A DNA stretch of 64,000 nucleotides, taken from Ariolimax columbianus. Lineage: Eukaryota > Mollusca > Gastropoda > Stylommatophora > Arionidae. Position 1 is the first letter of the stretch; every line of letters begins with the position of its first letter. The notes under the pieces were generated by a model. The model saw only the letters and a list, made by a program, of their open reading frames with translations, did no database searches and was not told where the DNA came from. Below are positions 10,101 through 21,874 of this stretch, piece after piece. A program made the position numbers and the translations under genes. Location of the stretch: contig JAVGWX010000019.1 of the NCBI GenBank assembly GCA_036924085.1, forward strand, positions 19,816,293-19,880,292, given 5' to 3'.

Positions 10101-13100
10101 GCTAGTAGTAATAGTTGTAGTAGTGGTAGTAGTAATGGTAGTAGTAGTAGCAGTAGTAGTAATGGTATTAGTAGTAGCAGTAGTAGCAGTAGTAGCAGTA
10201 GTTAGTGTAGTAGTAGTTAGTGTAGTAGTAGTTGGTGTAGTAGTAGTTGGTGTAGTAGTAGTAATAGTTGGTATAGTAGTAGTAGTAGTTAGTGTAGTTG
10301 TAGTAGTAGTTGGTGTAGTAGTAGTTGGTGTAGTAGTAGTAATAGTTGGTGTAGTAGTAGCAGTAGTTAGTGTAGTAGCAGTAGTTGGTGTAGAAGTTGG
10401 TGTAGTAGTAGTAGTTGGTGTAGTAGTTGGTGTATTAGTAGTAGTAGTTTGTGTAGTAGTAGTTGGTGTAGTAGTAGTAATAGTTGGTGTAGTAGTAGCA
10501 GTAGTTAGTGTAGTAGCGGTAGTTGGTGTAGAAGTTGGTGTAGTAGTAGTAGTTGGTGTATTAGTAGTAGTAATTGGTGTAGTTGTAGTAGTAGTAGTTG
10601 ATGTAGTAGTAGTAGTTGGTGTAGTAGTAGCAGTAGTTGGTATAGTAGTTGGTGTAGTAGTAGTAGTAGTTGGTGTAGTAGTTGGTGTAGTAGTAGTAGT
10701 AGTTGGTGTAGTAGTTGGTGTAGTAGTAGTAGTAGTTGGTGTAGTAGTTGGTGTAGTAGTAGTAGTAGTAGTTGGTGTAGTAGTTGGTGTAGTAGTTGGT
10801 GTAGTAGTTGGTGTAGTAGTAGGTGTAGTAGTTGGTGTAGTAGTAGTTGGTGTAGTAGTTGGTGTAGTAGTTGGTGTAGTAGTAGTTGGTGTAGTAGTTG
10901 GTGTAGTAGTTGGTGTAGTAGTTGGTGTTGTAGTTGTAGTAGTTGGTGTATTAGTTGGTGTAGTAGTTGGTGTAGTAGTTGGTGTAGTAGTTGGTGTAGT
11001 ACTTGGTGTAGTAGTAGTAGTAGTTGGTGTAGTAGTTGGTGTAGTAGTTGGTGTAGTAGTTGGTGTAGTAGTTGGTGTAGTAGTAGTAGTATTTGGTGTA
11101 GTAGTTGGTGTTGTACTAGTAGTTGGTGTAGTAGTAGTTGGTGTATTAGTTCGTGTAGTAGTAGTTGGTGTAGTAGTTGGTGTAGTAGTTGGTGTAGTAG
11201 TTGGTGTAGTAGTTGGTGTAGAAGTAGTAGTAGTTGGTGTAGTAGCTGGTGTAGTAGTTAGTGTAGTAGTTGGTGTTGTAGTAGTAGTTGGTGTAGTAGT
11301 AGTTGGTGTAGTAGTTGGTGTAGTAGTTGGTGTAGTAGTTAGTGTAGTAGTTGGTGTTGTAGTAGTAGTAGTTGGTGTAGTAGTTGGTGTAGTAGTTGGT
11401 GTAATAGTTGGTGTAGTAGTTGGTGTAGTAGTTGGTGTAGTAGTTGGTGTAGTAGTTGGTGTAGTAGTTGGTGTAGTAGTAGTTTGTGTAGTAGTAGTTG
11501 GTGTAGTAGTAGTTGGTGTAGTAGTAGTTGGTGTAGTTGTAGTAGTTGGTGTATTAATTGGTGTAGTAGTAGTAGTAGTTGGTGTAGTAGTTGGTGTAGT
11601 AATTGGTGTAATAGTTGGTGTAGTAGTTGGTGTAGTAGTTGGTGTAGTAGTAGTTGGTGTAGTAGTTGGTGTAGTAGTAGTTGGTGTAGTAGTTGTTGTG
11701 TAGTAGTAGTTGGTGTAGTTGTAGTAGTTGGTGTATTAATTGGTGTAGTAGTAGTAGTAGTTGGTGTAGTAGTTGGTGTAGTAGTTGGTGTAGTAGTTGG
11801 TGTAGTACTTGGTGTAGTAGTTGGTGTAGTAGTTGGTGTAATAGTTGGTGTACTAGTTGGTGTAGTAGTTGGTGTAGTAGTTGGTGTAGTAGTTGGTTTT
11901 GTAGTAGTAGTTGGTGTAGTACTAGTAGTAGTTGGTGTAGTAGTTGGTGTAGTAGTTGGTGTAGTAGTTGGTGTAATAGTTGGTCTAGTAGTTGGTGTAG
12001 TACTAGTAGTAGTTGGTGTAGTAGTTGGTGTAATAGTTGGTGTAGTAGTTGGTGTAGTAGTTGGTGTAGTAGTTGGTGTAATAGTTGGTGTAGTAGTTGG
12101 TGTAGTAGTTGGTGTAGTACTAGTAGTAGTTGGTGTAGTAGTTGGTGTAATAGTAATAGTTGGTGTAGTAGTTGGTGTAGTAGTTGGTGTAGTAGTTGGT
12201 GTAGTAGTTAGTGTAGTAGTTGGTGTTGTAGTAGTAGTAGTTGGTGTAGTAGTTGGTGTAGTAGTTGGTGTAATAGTTGGTGTAGTAGTTGGTGTAGTAG
12301 TTGGTGTAGTAGTTGGTGTAGTAGTTGGTGTAGTAGTTGGTGTAGTAGTAGTTTGTGTAGTAGTAGTTGTGTAGTAGTAGTTGGTGTAGTAGTAGTTGGT
12401 GTAGTTGTAGTAGTTGGTGTATTAATTGGTGTAGTAGTAGTAGTAGTTGGTGTAGTAGTTGGTGTAGTGATTGGTGTAATAGTTGGTGTAGTAGTTGGTG
12501 TAGTAGTAGTTGGTGTAGTAGTTGGTGTAGTAGTAGTTGGTGTAGTAGTAGTTGTGTAGTAGTAGTTGGTGTATTAATTGGTGTAGTAGTAGTAGTAGTT
12601 GGTGTAGTAGTTGGAGTAGTAGTTGGTGTAGTAGTTGGTGTAGTAGTTGGTGTAGTAGTTGGTGTAGTAGTTGGTGTAATAGTTGGTGTACTAGTTGGTG
12701 TAGTAGTTGGTGTAGTAGTTGGTTTTGTAGTAGTAGTTGGTGTAGTACTAGTAGTAGTTGGTGTAGTAGTTGGTGTAGTAGTTGGTGTAGTAGTTGGTCT
12801 AGTAGTTGGTGTAGTACTAGTAGTAGTTGGTGTAGTAGTTGGTGTAATAGTTGGTGTAGTAGTTGGTGTAGTAGTTGGTGTAGTAGTTGGTGTAATAGTT
12901 GGTGTAGTAGTTGGTGTAGTAGTTGGTGTAGTACTAGTAGTAGTTGGTGTAGTAGTTGGTGTAATAGTAATAGTTGGTGTAGTAGTTGGTGTAGTAGTTG
13001 GTGTAGTAGTTGGTTTTGCAGTAGTAGTTGGTGTAGTACTAGTAGTAGTTGGTGTAGTAGTTGGTGTAGTAGTTGGTGTAGTAGTTGGTGTAGTAGTTGG

Positions 13101-16100
13101 TGTAGTAGTTGGTGTAGTAGTTGGTGTAGTACTAGTAGTAGTTGGTGTAGTAGTTGGTGTAGTAGTTGGTGTAATAGTTGGTGTAGTAGTTGGTGTAGTA
13201 GTAGTAGTAGTTGGTGTAGTAGTTGGTGTAGTAGTTGGTGTAGTAGTTGGTGTAGTAGTTGGTGTAGTAGTAGTAGTATTTGGTGTAGTAGTTGGTGTTG
13301 TACTAGTAGTTGGTGTAGTAGTAGTTGGTGTATTAGTTCGTGTAGTAGTAGTTGGTGTAGTAGTTGGTGTAGTAGTTGGTGTAGAAGTAGTAGTAGTTGG
13401 TGTAGTAGCTGGTCTAGTAGTTGGTGTAGTAGTTGGTGTTGTAGTAGTAGTTGGTGTAGTAGTTGGTGTAGTAGTTGGTGTAGTAGTTGGTGTAGTAGTT
13501 AGTGCAGTAGTTGGTGTTGTAGTAGTAGTAGTTGGTGTAGTAGTTGGTGTAGTAGTTGGTGTAATAGTTGGTGTAGTAGTTGGTGTAGTAGTTGGTGTAG
13601 TAGTTGGTGTAGTAGTTGGTGTAGTAGTAGTTTGTGTAGTAGTAGTTGGTGTAGTAGTAGTTGGTGTAGTAGTAGTTGGTGTAGTTGTAGTAGTTGGTGT
13701 ATTGATTGGTGTAGTAGTAGTAGTAGTTGGTGTAGTAGTTGGTGTAGTAATTGGTGTAATAGTTGGTGTAGTAGTTGGTGTAGTAGTTGGTGTAGTAGTA
13801 GTTGGTGTAGTAGTAGTAGTTAATGCAGTAGTAGTAGTAGTTGGTGTAGTAGTAGTTGGTGTAGTAGTAGTAGTTGGTGTAGTAGTAGTAGTAGTTGGTA
13901 TAGTAGTAGTTGGTGTAGTAGTAGTAGTTGGTGTAGTGGTAGTAGTAGTTGGTGTAGTAGTAGTTGGTGTAGTAGTAGTAGTTGGTGTAGTAGTAGTAGT
14001 AGCTGGTGTAGTAGTAGTTGGTGTAGTAGTAGTAATTGGTGTAGTAGTAGTTGGTGTAGTAGTAGTAGTTGGTGTAGTAGTAGTAGTAGTTGGTTAAGTA
14101 GTAGTTGGTGTAGTAGTAGTACTTGGTATAGTAGTAGTTGGTGTAGTAGTAGTTGGTGTAGTAGTAGTTGGTGTAGTAGTAGTTGGTGTAGTAGTAGTAG
14201 TTGGTGTAGCAGTAGTAGTTGGTGTAGTAGTAGTAGTTGGTGTAGTAGTAGTAGTTTGTGTAGTAGTAGTTGGTGTAGTAGTAGTTGGTGTAGTAGTAGT
14301 AGTTGGTGTAGTAGTAGTTGGTGTAGTAGTAGTTGGGGTAGTAGTAGTAGTTGGTGTAGTAGTAGTAGTAGTTGGTGTAGTAGTAGTTGGTGTAGTAGTA
14401 GTAGTTGGTGTAGTAGTAGTAGTAGTTGGTGTAGTAGTAGTTGGTGTAGTAGTAGTAGTTGGTGAAGTAGTATTTGGTGTATTAGTTGTAGTTGGTGTAG
14501 TAGTAGTAGTAGTAGTAGTAGTAGTTGTTGTTGTAGTAGTAGTTGGTGTAGTAGTAGTTGGTGTAGTAGTAGTTGGTGTAGTAGTAGTTGTGTAGTAGTA
14601 GTTGGTGTAGTTGTAGTAGTTGGTGTATTAATTAGTGTAGTAGTAGTAGTAGTTGGTGTAGTAGTTGGTGTAGTAGTTGGTGAGGTAGTTGGTGTAGTAG
14701 TTGGTGTAGTAGTTGGTGTAGTAGTTGGTGTAATAGTTGGTGTAGTAGTTGGTGTAGTAGTTGGTGTAATAGTTGGTTTTGTAGTAGTAGTTGGTGTAGT
14801 ACTAGTAGTAGTTGGTGTAGTAGTTGGTGTAATAGTAATAGTTGGTGTAGTAGTTGGTGTAGTAGTTGGTTTTGTAGTAGCAGTTGGTGTAGTACTAGTA
14901 ATAGTTGGTGTAGTAGTTGGTGTAGTAGTTGGTGTAGTAGTTGGTGTAGTAGTTGGTGTAGTAGTTGGTGTAGTACTAGTAGTAGTTGGTGTAGTAGTTG
15001 GTGTAGTAGTTGGTGTAGTAGTTGGTGTAATAGTTGGTGTAATAGTTGGTTTTGTAGTAGTTGGTGTAGTACTAGTAGTAGTTGGTGTAATAGTTGGTGT
15101 AGTAGTTGGTGTGGTAGTTGGTGTAGTACTAGTAGTAGTTGGTGTAGTAGTTGGTGTAGTAGTTGGTGTAATAGTTGGTGTAGTAGTTGGTGTAGTAGTT
15201 GGTGTAGTGGTTGGTGTAGTAGTTGGTTTTGTAGTAGTAGTTGGTGTAGTACAAGTAGTAGTTGGTGTAGTAGTTGGTGTAGTAGTTGGTGTAGTAGTTG
15301 GTCTAGTAGTTGGTGTAGTACTAGTAGTAGTTGGTGTAGTAGTTGGTGTAATAGTTGGTGTAGTAGTTGGTGTAGTAGTTGGTGTAGTAGTTGGTGTAAT
15401 AGTTGGTGTAGTAGTTGGTGTAGTAGTTGGTGTAGTACTAGTAGTAGTTGGTGTAGTAGTTGGTGTAGTAGTTGGTGTAGTAGTTTGTGTAGTTGTTGGT
15501 GTAGTACTAGTAGTAGTTGGTGTAGTAGTTGATGTAATAGTTGGTGTAGTAGTTGGTGTAGTAGTTGGTGTAGTAGTTGGTGTAGTATTTGATGTAGTAG
15601 TTGGTGTAGTAGTTCGTGTAATAGTTGATTTTGTAGCAGTAGTTGGTGTAGTACTAGTAGTAGTTGTGTAGTAGTTGGTGTAGTAGTTGGTGTAGTAGTT
15701 GGTGTACTAGTTGGTTTTGTAGTAGTAGTTGATGTAGTACTAGTAGTTGGTGTAGTAGTAGTTGGTGTAGTAGTAGTAGTTCGTGTAGTAGTAGTTGGTG
15801 TAGTAGTAGTTGGTGTAGTAGTAGTAGTTGGTGTAGTAGTAGTAGTAGTTGGTGTAGTAGTAGTTGGTGTAGTACTAGTAGTAGTTGGTGTAATAGTTTG
15901 TGTAGTAGTTGGTGTGGTAGTTGGTGTAGTACTAGTAGTAGTTGTGTAGTAGTTGGTGTAGTAGTTGGTGTAATAGTTGGTGTAGTAGTTGGTGTAGTAG
16001 TTGGTGTAATAGTTGGTTTTGTAGTAGTAGTTGGTGTAGTAGTTGGTGTAGTAGTTGGTGTAGTAGTTGGTGTAATAGTTGGTTTTGTAGTAGTAGTTGG

Positions 16101-17018
16101 TGTAGTAGTAGTTGGTGTAGTAGTAGTAGTTGGTGTAGTAGTAGTTGGTGTAGTAGTAGTAGTTGGTGTAGTAGTAGTAGTAGTTGGTGTAGTAGTAGTA
16201 TGTGTAATAGTAGTTGTTGGTGTAGTAGTAGTAGTAGTTGGTGTAGTAGTAGTTGGTGTAGTAGTAGTAGTTGGTGTAGTAGTAGTAGTAGTTGGTGTAG
16301 TAGTAGTTGGTGTAGTAGTAGTAGTTGGTGTAGTAGTAGTAGTAGTTGGTGTAGTAGTAGTTGGTGTAGTAGTAGTAGTTGGTGTAGTAGTAGTTGGTGT
16401 AGTAGTAGTAGTTGGTGTAGTAGTAGTTGGTGTAGTAGTAGTTGGTGTAGTAGTAGTAGTTGGTGTAGTAGTAGTTGGTGTAGTAGTAGTTGGTGTAGTA
16501 GTAGTAGTTGGTGTAGCAGTGGTAGTTGGTGTAGTAGTACTAGTTGGTGTAGTAGTAGTAGTTGGTGTAGTAGTAGTTGGTGTAGTAGTAGTTGGTGTAG
16601 TAGTAGTAGTTGGTGTAGTAGTAGTTGGTGTAGTAGTAGTAGTTGGTGTAGCAGTAGTTGGTGTAGTAGTAGTTGGTGTAGTAGTAGTTGGTGTAGTAGT
16701 AGTAGTTGGTGTAGTAGTAGTTGGTGTAGTAGTAGTAGTTGGTGTAGTAGTAGGTGGTGTAGTAGTAGTAGTTGGTGTAGCAGTAGTTGGTGTAGTAGTA
16801 GTTGGTGTAGTAGTAGAAGGTGTAGTAGTAGTTGGTATAGTAGTAGTAGTAGTAGGTGTAGTAGTAGTTGGTGTAGTAGTAGTTGGTATAGTAGTAGTTG
16901 GTGTAGTAGTAGTTGGCGTAGTAGTACTTGGTATAGCAGTAGTTGGTGTAGTAGTAGTAGTTGGTGTAGTAGTAGTAGTTGGTGAAGTAGTAGTTGGTGT
17001 AGTAGTAGTAGTTGGTGC

Positions 17019-17082
<64 letters not shown>

Positions 17083-17095
17083 ATAGATGTAGTAG
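10100..17095 (+). repeat. 7-kb cytosine-poor array of GTA and GTTGGTGTA units
   Basis: Almost all of it is built from GTA triplets and GTTGGTGTA blocks (basic periods 12, 15 and 18 bp). Cytosine on the plus strand is nearly absent apart from occasional GCAGTA and ACTAGT variants. Longer blocks recur, for example the variant GTGTATTAATTGGTGTAG near 11551, 11733, 12419 and 12570, and GGTTTTGTAGTAGTAG from about 11895 to 16085. The right end (17020-17090) becomes pure GTA. All three forward frames stay open for hundreds of codons giving Val-Gly or Cys-Ser-Trp repeats; these are by-products. Confidence 0.97.
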
Positions 17096-17455
17096 TTGTT
17101 GTAGAAGAAGAAGAAACAGGAAAAGAAGAAGAGGAAGAAACAAAAGAAGGAGAATAAGAGGTAGATGAAAGATAATAAGAGGCAACAAGAAATACAACAT
17201 CAGTAACAGCAATAATAAGAAGAACAACAAGAAGAAGAAGAACAATAAAAAGTGAGAAGACGCTATCAACCGCCCATCCTGACTTGCCTGGTGGAAGGAC
17301 ATACTCTACTTCCAGTCAAACCTCTCCAACCCCCCCCCCCCCCACTCCCCAAACCCCCCCCCCCCCCCACTCCCCCAACCCCCATCTTACATATCACAGA
17401 GTTAATTAACTGCCCCTTTCACCCCCATGTTACATATCACAGAGTGAATTAACTG
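17095..17455 (+). repeat. Purine-rich tail, poly-C runs and a two-copy repeat
   Basis: 17100-17245 is GAA/GAAGAA-rich. 17327-17370 holds two C runs broken by CACTCCCC. 17375-17455 contains two copies of a unit with CATRTTACATATCACAGAGT. Confidence 0.7.
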
Positions 17456-17805
17456 TGGCTACTGTAGGATCAAGCGACTTTAGTTCCTCTGCCCCATAAT
17501 ACCTTCCGACATCACCTCAGTCTTACCGATCATATAATTCAAATAATTGTACATGTTTGCCGAGAACGAATTATTTTTTTAATTGTGCAACGCGTTATTA
17601 ATGTTAAATATGCAACCAATGAAACGAATACTGACATGTTTTGCTGTGTATGTACTGTACACCTTTTGCGTAGAACACCTTATCGATTATTCCCACCTTG
17701 TCGCAATGACGTATTTAGGTCGAGCTGGGACCAAAGCACCGTTTGTGGTGTCCATTGGACGTTATCTAACGGTATAAATAATCATAATGGCAGTAAATAG
17801 AAGCT
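17456..17805. other. Unrecognised sequence
   Basis: Two overlapping open frames of about 65 codons start near 17583; neither is recognisable. Confidence 0.35.
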
Positions 17806-18204
17806 AGCTCATCTCAGATGATGAGAAGTGATAAGAAATGTAGGTCTGGGGCTCATCTCAGATGATGAGAAGTGATAAGAAATGTAGGTCTGGGGCTCAT
17901 CTCAGATGATGAGAAGTGATAAGAAATGTAAGTCTCGGGCTCATCTCAGATGATGAGAAGTGATAAGAAATGTAGGTCTGGGGCTCATCTCAGATGATGA
18001 GAAGTGATAAGAAATGTAGGTCTGGGGCTCATCTCAGATGATGAGAAGTGATAAGAAATGTAGGTCTGGGGCTCATCTCAGATGATGAGAAGTGATAAGA
18101 AATGTAGGTCTGGGGCTCATCTCAGATGATGAGAAGTGATAAGAAATGTAGGTCTGGGGCTCATCTCAGATGATGAGAAGTGATAAGAAATGTAGGTCTG
18201 GGTT
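17806..18204 (+). repeat. 44-bp minisatellite, about 9 copies
   Basis: Nearly identical units each begin with CTCATCTCAGATGATGAG, which contains the inverted repeat CTCATC/GATGAG around a 6-base loop, so every unit can form a small hairpin. The high identity between copies points to recent expansion or homogenisation. Confidence 0.95.
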
Positions 18205-18224
18205 GTATGATAAGAATAGCAGGT

Positions 18225-19010
18225 GCTACATATTGAACACGCCTCTGCCTCACATCTGGCCCATGTGCTACTAACTGACCACGCCTCTATCTCCCATCAG
18301 AGGGAGGTGGTACATAATGACCACACCTCTGCCTCACATCGGGGTCAGGTACTATATTTTGACCACGCCCCTACCTCACATCAGAGTCAGATCTACCTAC
18401 TGACCACGCCCCTGCCTCACATCAAAGTCAGATCTACCTACTGACCACGCCCCTGCCTCACATCAGAGTCAGATCTACATATTGACCCCACCCCTACCTC
18501 ACATCAGAGTCAGATCTACATATTGACCCCACCCCTACCTCACATCAGAGTCATGTCTACATAGTGGGGGAAGGCGTGGCCTAGTGGTTAAGTGTCACGG
18601 CTGATAACCCGAAGGTGCTGGGTTCGATCCCCCTCACAGCACCGGCCGTTACCCCGGGGAAGCACACCCTTAGAAAATGCAGGAGGAAGCAGACCCTTAA
18701 ATAAAATGCATACTGAAGTCGGATGCACTGGGCCGACAGGCGCAAAATAAAAACCACAGTGCAACGCACACCCACCTTGTGGAATAGAGAAATAAGGCGA
18801 ACGCAAAACAAAAAAAAACAAAAAAATATATATATCTACATATTGACCCCACCCCTACCTCACATCAGAGTCATATCTACATATTGACCCCACCCATACC
18901 TCACATCAGAGTCATATCTACATATTGACCACACCCGTATCTCACATCAGAGATCTACATATTCACCACGCCTCTACCTCACATCAGAGCCAGGTGTAAC
19001 TTACTGACTA
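18225..19010 (+). repeat. 41-45-bp minisatellite split by a SINE
   Basis: Units carry TGACCACGCC or TGACCCCACCC, then TACCTCACATCAGAGTC. They occupy 18225-18563 and 18835-19010 and are interrupted by the family B SINE at 18564-18834. Confidence 0.9.
18564..18834 (+). mobile_element. tRNA-derived SINE, family B, copy 1
   Basis: The head has an A-box-like TGGCCTAGTGG and a B-box-like GGGTTCGATCCC. The body contains ACCCCGGGGAAGCA, GCATACTGAAGTCGGATG and GGGCCGACAGGCGCAAAATA, and the tail is A-rich ending in TA repeats. TCTACATA flanks it (18556-18563 and 18835-18842). The host array also contains that octamer, so the duplication is likely but not certain. Confidence 0.85.
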
Positions 19011-19509
19011 AGCTCCTGCTCGGTGCACCTAGACTTTATTAAACAGCTTGACCAATATTATGGGAATCTAAACTGTGATCCCTGTATTGGTGAACTTTCT
19101 GAGAATCCCTGCATTGCACTACATCGATGAAGGCCTAGGTCCACACTCTTCAGTCCACCCCGGAAGTAAGTAGAGCCGCAGAGAAAATTTGTCAAGATTG
19201 AAGAGTTCAGACATAAAGACATATGGTATATGTCCACGTGAGTAGAACACTATGACTACAGTGGAACGCATCCTACAACAAAATTGCATGCCCACGCAGT
19301 ACTAGAGAACAATACTGGCCTCGCAAGACAGATGTGAGACAAAAGCTGTACAGAGATAAAACAGCCATTCAATAACGGTGTCCTGATTAAGAGAAATCAG
19401 GACTTAATCTGAGGATTAACGAAGAAGAAGAAGAAGTAGAAGAAGAAATAGTAACAAAGGCAACATACAAACAGTGAGACAAATCGTCAATATTGAATAG
19501 TTGATTTTA
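19011..19509. other. Unrecognised sequence with a short GAA tract
   Basis: Nothing identifiable except (GAA)n at about 19420-19447. Confidence 0.35.
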
Positions 19510-20040
19510 GTTCAAATCAAACAATCTCTGTGTAAGAAAGCGAAGTGGGGATTATTTTATTCCTGCAAATTCTAAGAGAAGTGCTCTCATCTTCTTTTTC
19601 TTCTTCTTCTTCTTCGTCTTTTTCTTCTTCTTCTTCTCCTCTTCTTCTTCTTCGATCAACTGCTGCTATGCTTCTAGTCCGGTGAGGTTCACGAAGGAAG
19701 CAGAGCCATTCAGGTCTTCGTCTGTACCCCACAGCTTTTGGAGTATGGTCTCTCGACCCAGCCAGTGTCCCTGATGTCTGCGTAAGTTGGGCAGCCGTGC
19801 ATGCAAGCCATGTTATGATGTTTGCTTTGGGGCTCTAATACCCATTATGTGGAGGTGGCTCTTGAGTATACAATGTTCTATTTTTACTCTGAAGATCGTT
19901 GTCTTTGCACTTTATAGCTCTGTGGAATGCTAGTCTGCTTCCGCCACTTCCAGCCTTTGCCTGCATATCTGCCTTATTGTTTCCAAGATCCCACAATGGG
20001 CCGGAATCCACTGTAGGACTAAATACGTATTTTTTGTGAC
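19510..20040 (-). pseudogene. I-like LINE RNase H fragment
   Basis: On the minus strand from 20040 downward it encodes an RNase H end (Q-W-I-P-A-H-C-G-I-L-G-N-N-K-A-D) and the linker that follows, with stop codons. TTC repeats at 19590-19655 correspond to the (GAA)n tail usual for this group here. Confidence 0.65.
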
Positions 20041-20079
20041 AGCAACGAGATGTTTTATTTTATTTTGCGCGAGTCTATT

Positions 20080-20460
20080 TTATTTGGGGTTTGAGATGGC
20101 TTGAAGCGGGCTCCTGGAGTTTGTTATAATGACATGTTTTTCTTATGTTTGGAGCTTGAGTTGGCTTGGAGTTTGCTCCTTGAGTCTGTTAAAATGACCA
20201 CGTTTCTTGTAGTTGTGTTTTGGGCTTGAGAACGTTCCTGGGGTCTGTTGGAATGAACGCTTTTCTTGTAGTTGTGTTTTGGGCTTGAGATGGCTTTGAG
20301 AACGTTCCTGGGATCTGTTGGAATTAACGCTTTTCTTGTAGTTGTGGTTTGGGCTTGAGATGGCTTTGAGAACGTTCCTGGGGTCTGTTGGAATTAACGC
20401 TTTTCTTGTTGAATTTCGGGCTTGAGATGACTTGGAGTACGTTTCTAGAGCTATAATTAC
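20080..20460 (+). repeat. Degenerate minisatellite of about 70 bp, 5 copies
   Basis: Units share TTGGGCTTGAGATGGCTT, GAACGTTCCTGGG and TTTTCTTGTAGTTGT. The left copies are shortened and diverged. The parent sequence is unknown. Confidence 0.8.
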
Positions 20461-21099
20461 AGTCTTTCTTGTATTTGTCTTTTGGCCTATAAGAATAAAA
20501 GTGCTCTCAAATATCAGGATTTTTTCAACGGAAACCTGGAACTACTGAGAACAAAATCAGGAGCGCAGAAAAACAGTTTTCTTTAAACAACAAGACTTCC
20601 GTGATTATCGGTCCTGTAAAACAATGAATGACTAGGAAAGTTGGTCACATGTCGGACTAAAGGCCAAAGGTCTTATCGCCTCGTTATTCCCTGTGATGTG
20701 ACCATTCCTACCATCATGACAGTTGTCTATGGCAAGTGAAGATGGCGAAAGTGTTAGAAATGTGCAGTTAGATGCAACCCGCATATGGCTGTACAGTCCT
20801 AACTGTGTGTGATACATTTTGTGATACATGTGGACGGGGTCGGTAACTTGGCCGTCTCTCATTCTGCCCTTCCATGCAGCTCTGCTTTTATTTGTTATGC
20901 CCCGCAGCCATTATTCTGGGTGATTATCCGTGTGTGATGACAATGCGTCATGATGAGCGGTCCGGAGCAAACAGTTCCCAGTAAGCGAGATCAATGATGA
21001 AACTGTTCAAATACTTCCAGCTGTACATTCTGAAACAGAGACAGTGAGCCCGACACGATGTCAGTCCAGATTAAAGCGGTCCCCTTTAACCATCTCAGA
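20461..21099. other. Unrecognised sequence
   Basis: I see no repeat or gene that I can support. Confidence 0.35.
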
Positions 21100-21260
21100 G
21101 CTGAAGTTGTTGTTTCGATTGCCCATAATGAGTAGGTTTACTCTTTTGTGCGCTCTGAAAAAGATGTTAAATGGAGGGTTGTAGTAGCTTTCCTCACATC
21201 CCGAGCGGGCTGATGAAGGTGGACTAGGGTCCTCTAGCGGTTGTGCAGTGTCCATTTCCA
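21100..21260 (-). mobile_element. Family C element, partial copy 1
   Basis: It matches 43653-43800 and 47285-47400, with the shared block CCCATAATGAGTAGG, then TTTACTCTTTTGTGCGCTCT and GTAGCTTTCCTCACATCCC. The GTT-rich left edge in all copies suggests an (AAC)n tail on the minus strand. That strand can be read as Y-Y-N-P-x-x-N-x-x-F-R-A-H-K-R-V-N-L-L-I, so the repeat may derive from a coding 3' end. Confidence 0.6.
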
Positions 21261-21501
21261 TATTTTTGCTGGAGGTGTTGGTCATGTGATCTTCTTTACG
21301 CTTGTCAATGACAAGCCATTCAATCAGAGAACCTATATCCCAAATTGTCACCCCGCAGCACAAATCCATTAGTCGCTAAAACATTATGACCTTTTTGAGT
21401 ACCTTAACCTATTAACTGTTTCTTATCTTCAAATTCTACTTTCCCTTTTGTACTGCTATTTGTAATCATTGAATAATGTGATAGTGTCTAGTTGGTGGTT
21501 C

Positions 21502-21862
21502 TGGATCAAGATGCTGAGCAGCGCATGAGCTGCAGTGGTCAGCGACCCATAGCTGACTGCTAGCGTTAGGGCCAGCGAACCAAAGCTGCCAAGGCCCTTC
21601 TACACCTACATGCGGTGATCCTGGATAACAGGCTGCAGCAGGGCAGACTGGCTAAGGAGAAGGGATCGAAGAGGGAATGCTAACCCGGTACTCAAAAAAT
21701 GCTTGCTGAAGTCGGATGTGCTGGACCAAAAGGTGCACATATTGCAGTCAAGCTGTAAACTACGACACAACGCATTGTGATCTCTGGACTACATTCTGCT
21801 ACTTAAGCCCTTTCAGTGTTTGGTAGTAGGAGATTGAGAACGAACGAAACCAAGCCAAACCA
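21502..21862 (+). mobile_element. Family A retroposon, copy A2, apparently complete
   Basis: This is the best full-length copy (about 360 bp), starting TGGATCAAGATGCTGAGCAG and ending GAACGAACGAA plus a short CCAAG-rich tail. It is bounded by AGTTGGTGGTTC (21490-21501) and AGTTGGTGGTCC (21863-21874), a target-site duplication with one mismatch. I see no A or B box, so its promoter type is unknown. Confidence 0.85.
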
Positions 21863-21874
21863 AGTTGGTGGTCC

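Noticed and set aside
10009..17157. Very long open frames giving Val-Gly, Cys-Ser-Trp or Leu-Gln proteins
   Set aside because: They are by-products of a 12-18-bp array lacking stop triplets. Several frames and both strands are open, with no start context, splice sites or domain.
18580..18650. Functional tRNA genes at the family B, E, F and G heads
   Set aside because: Box A and B are present but I could not draw a complete cloverleaf, and each head continues into a SINE body with a tail.
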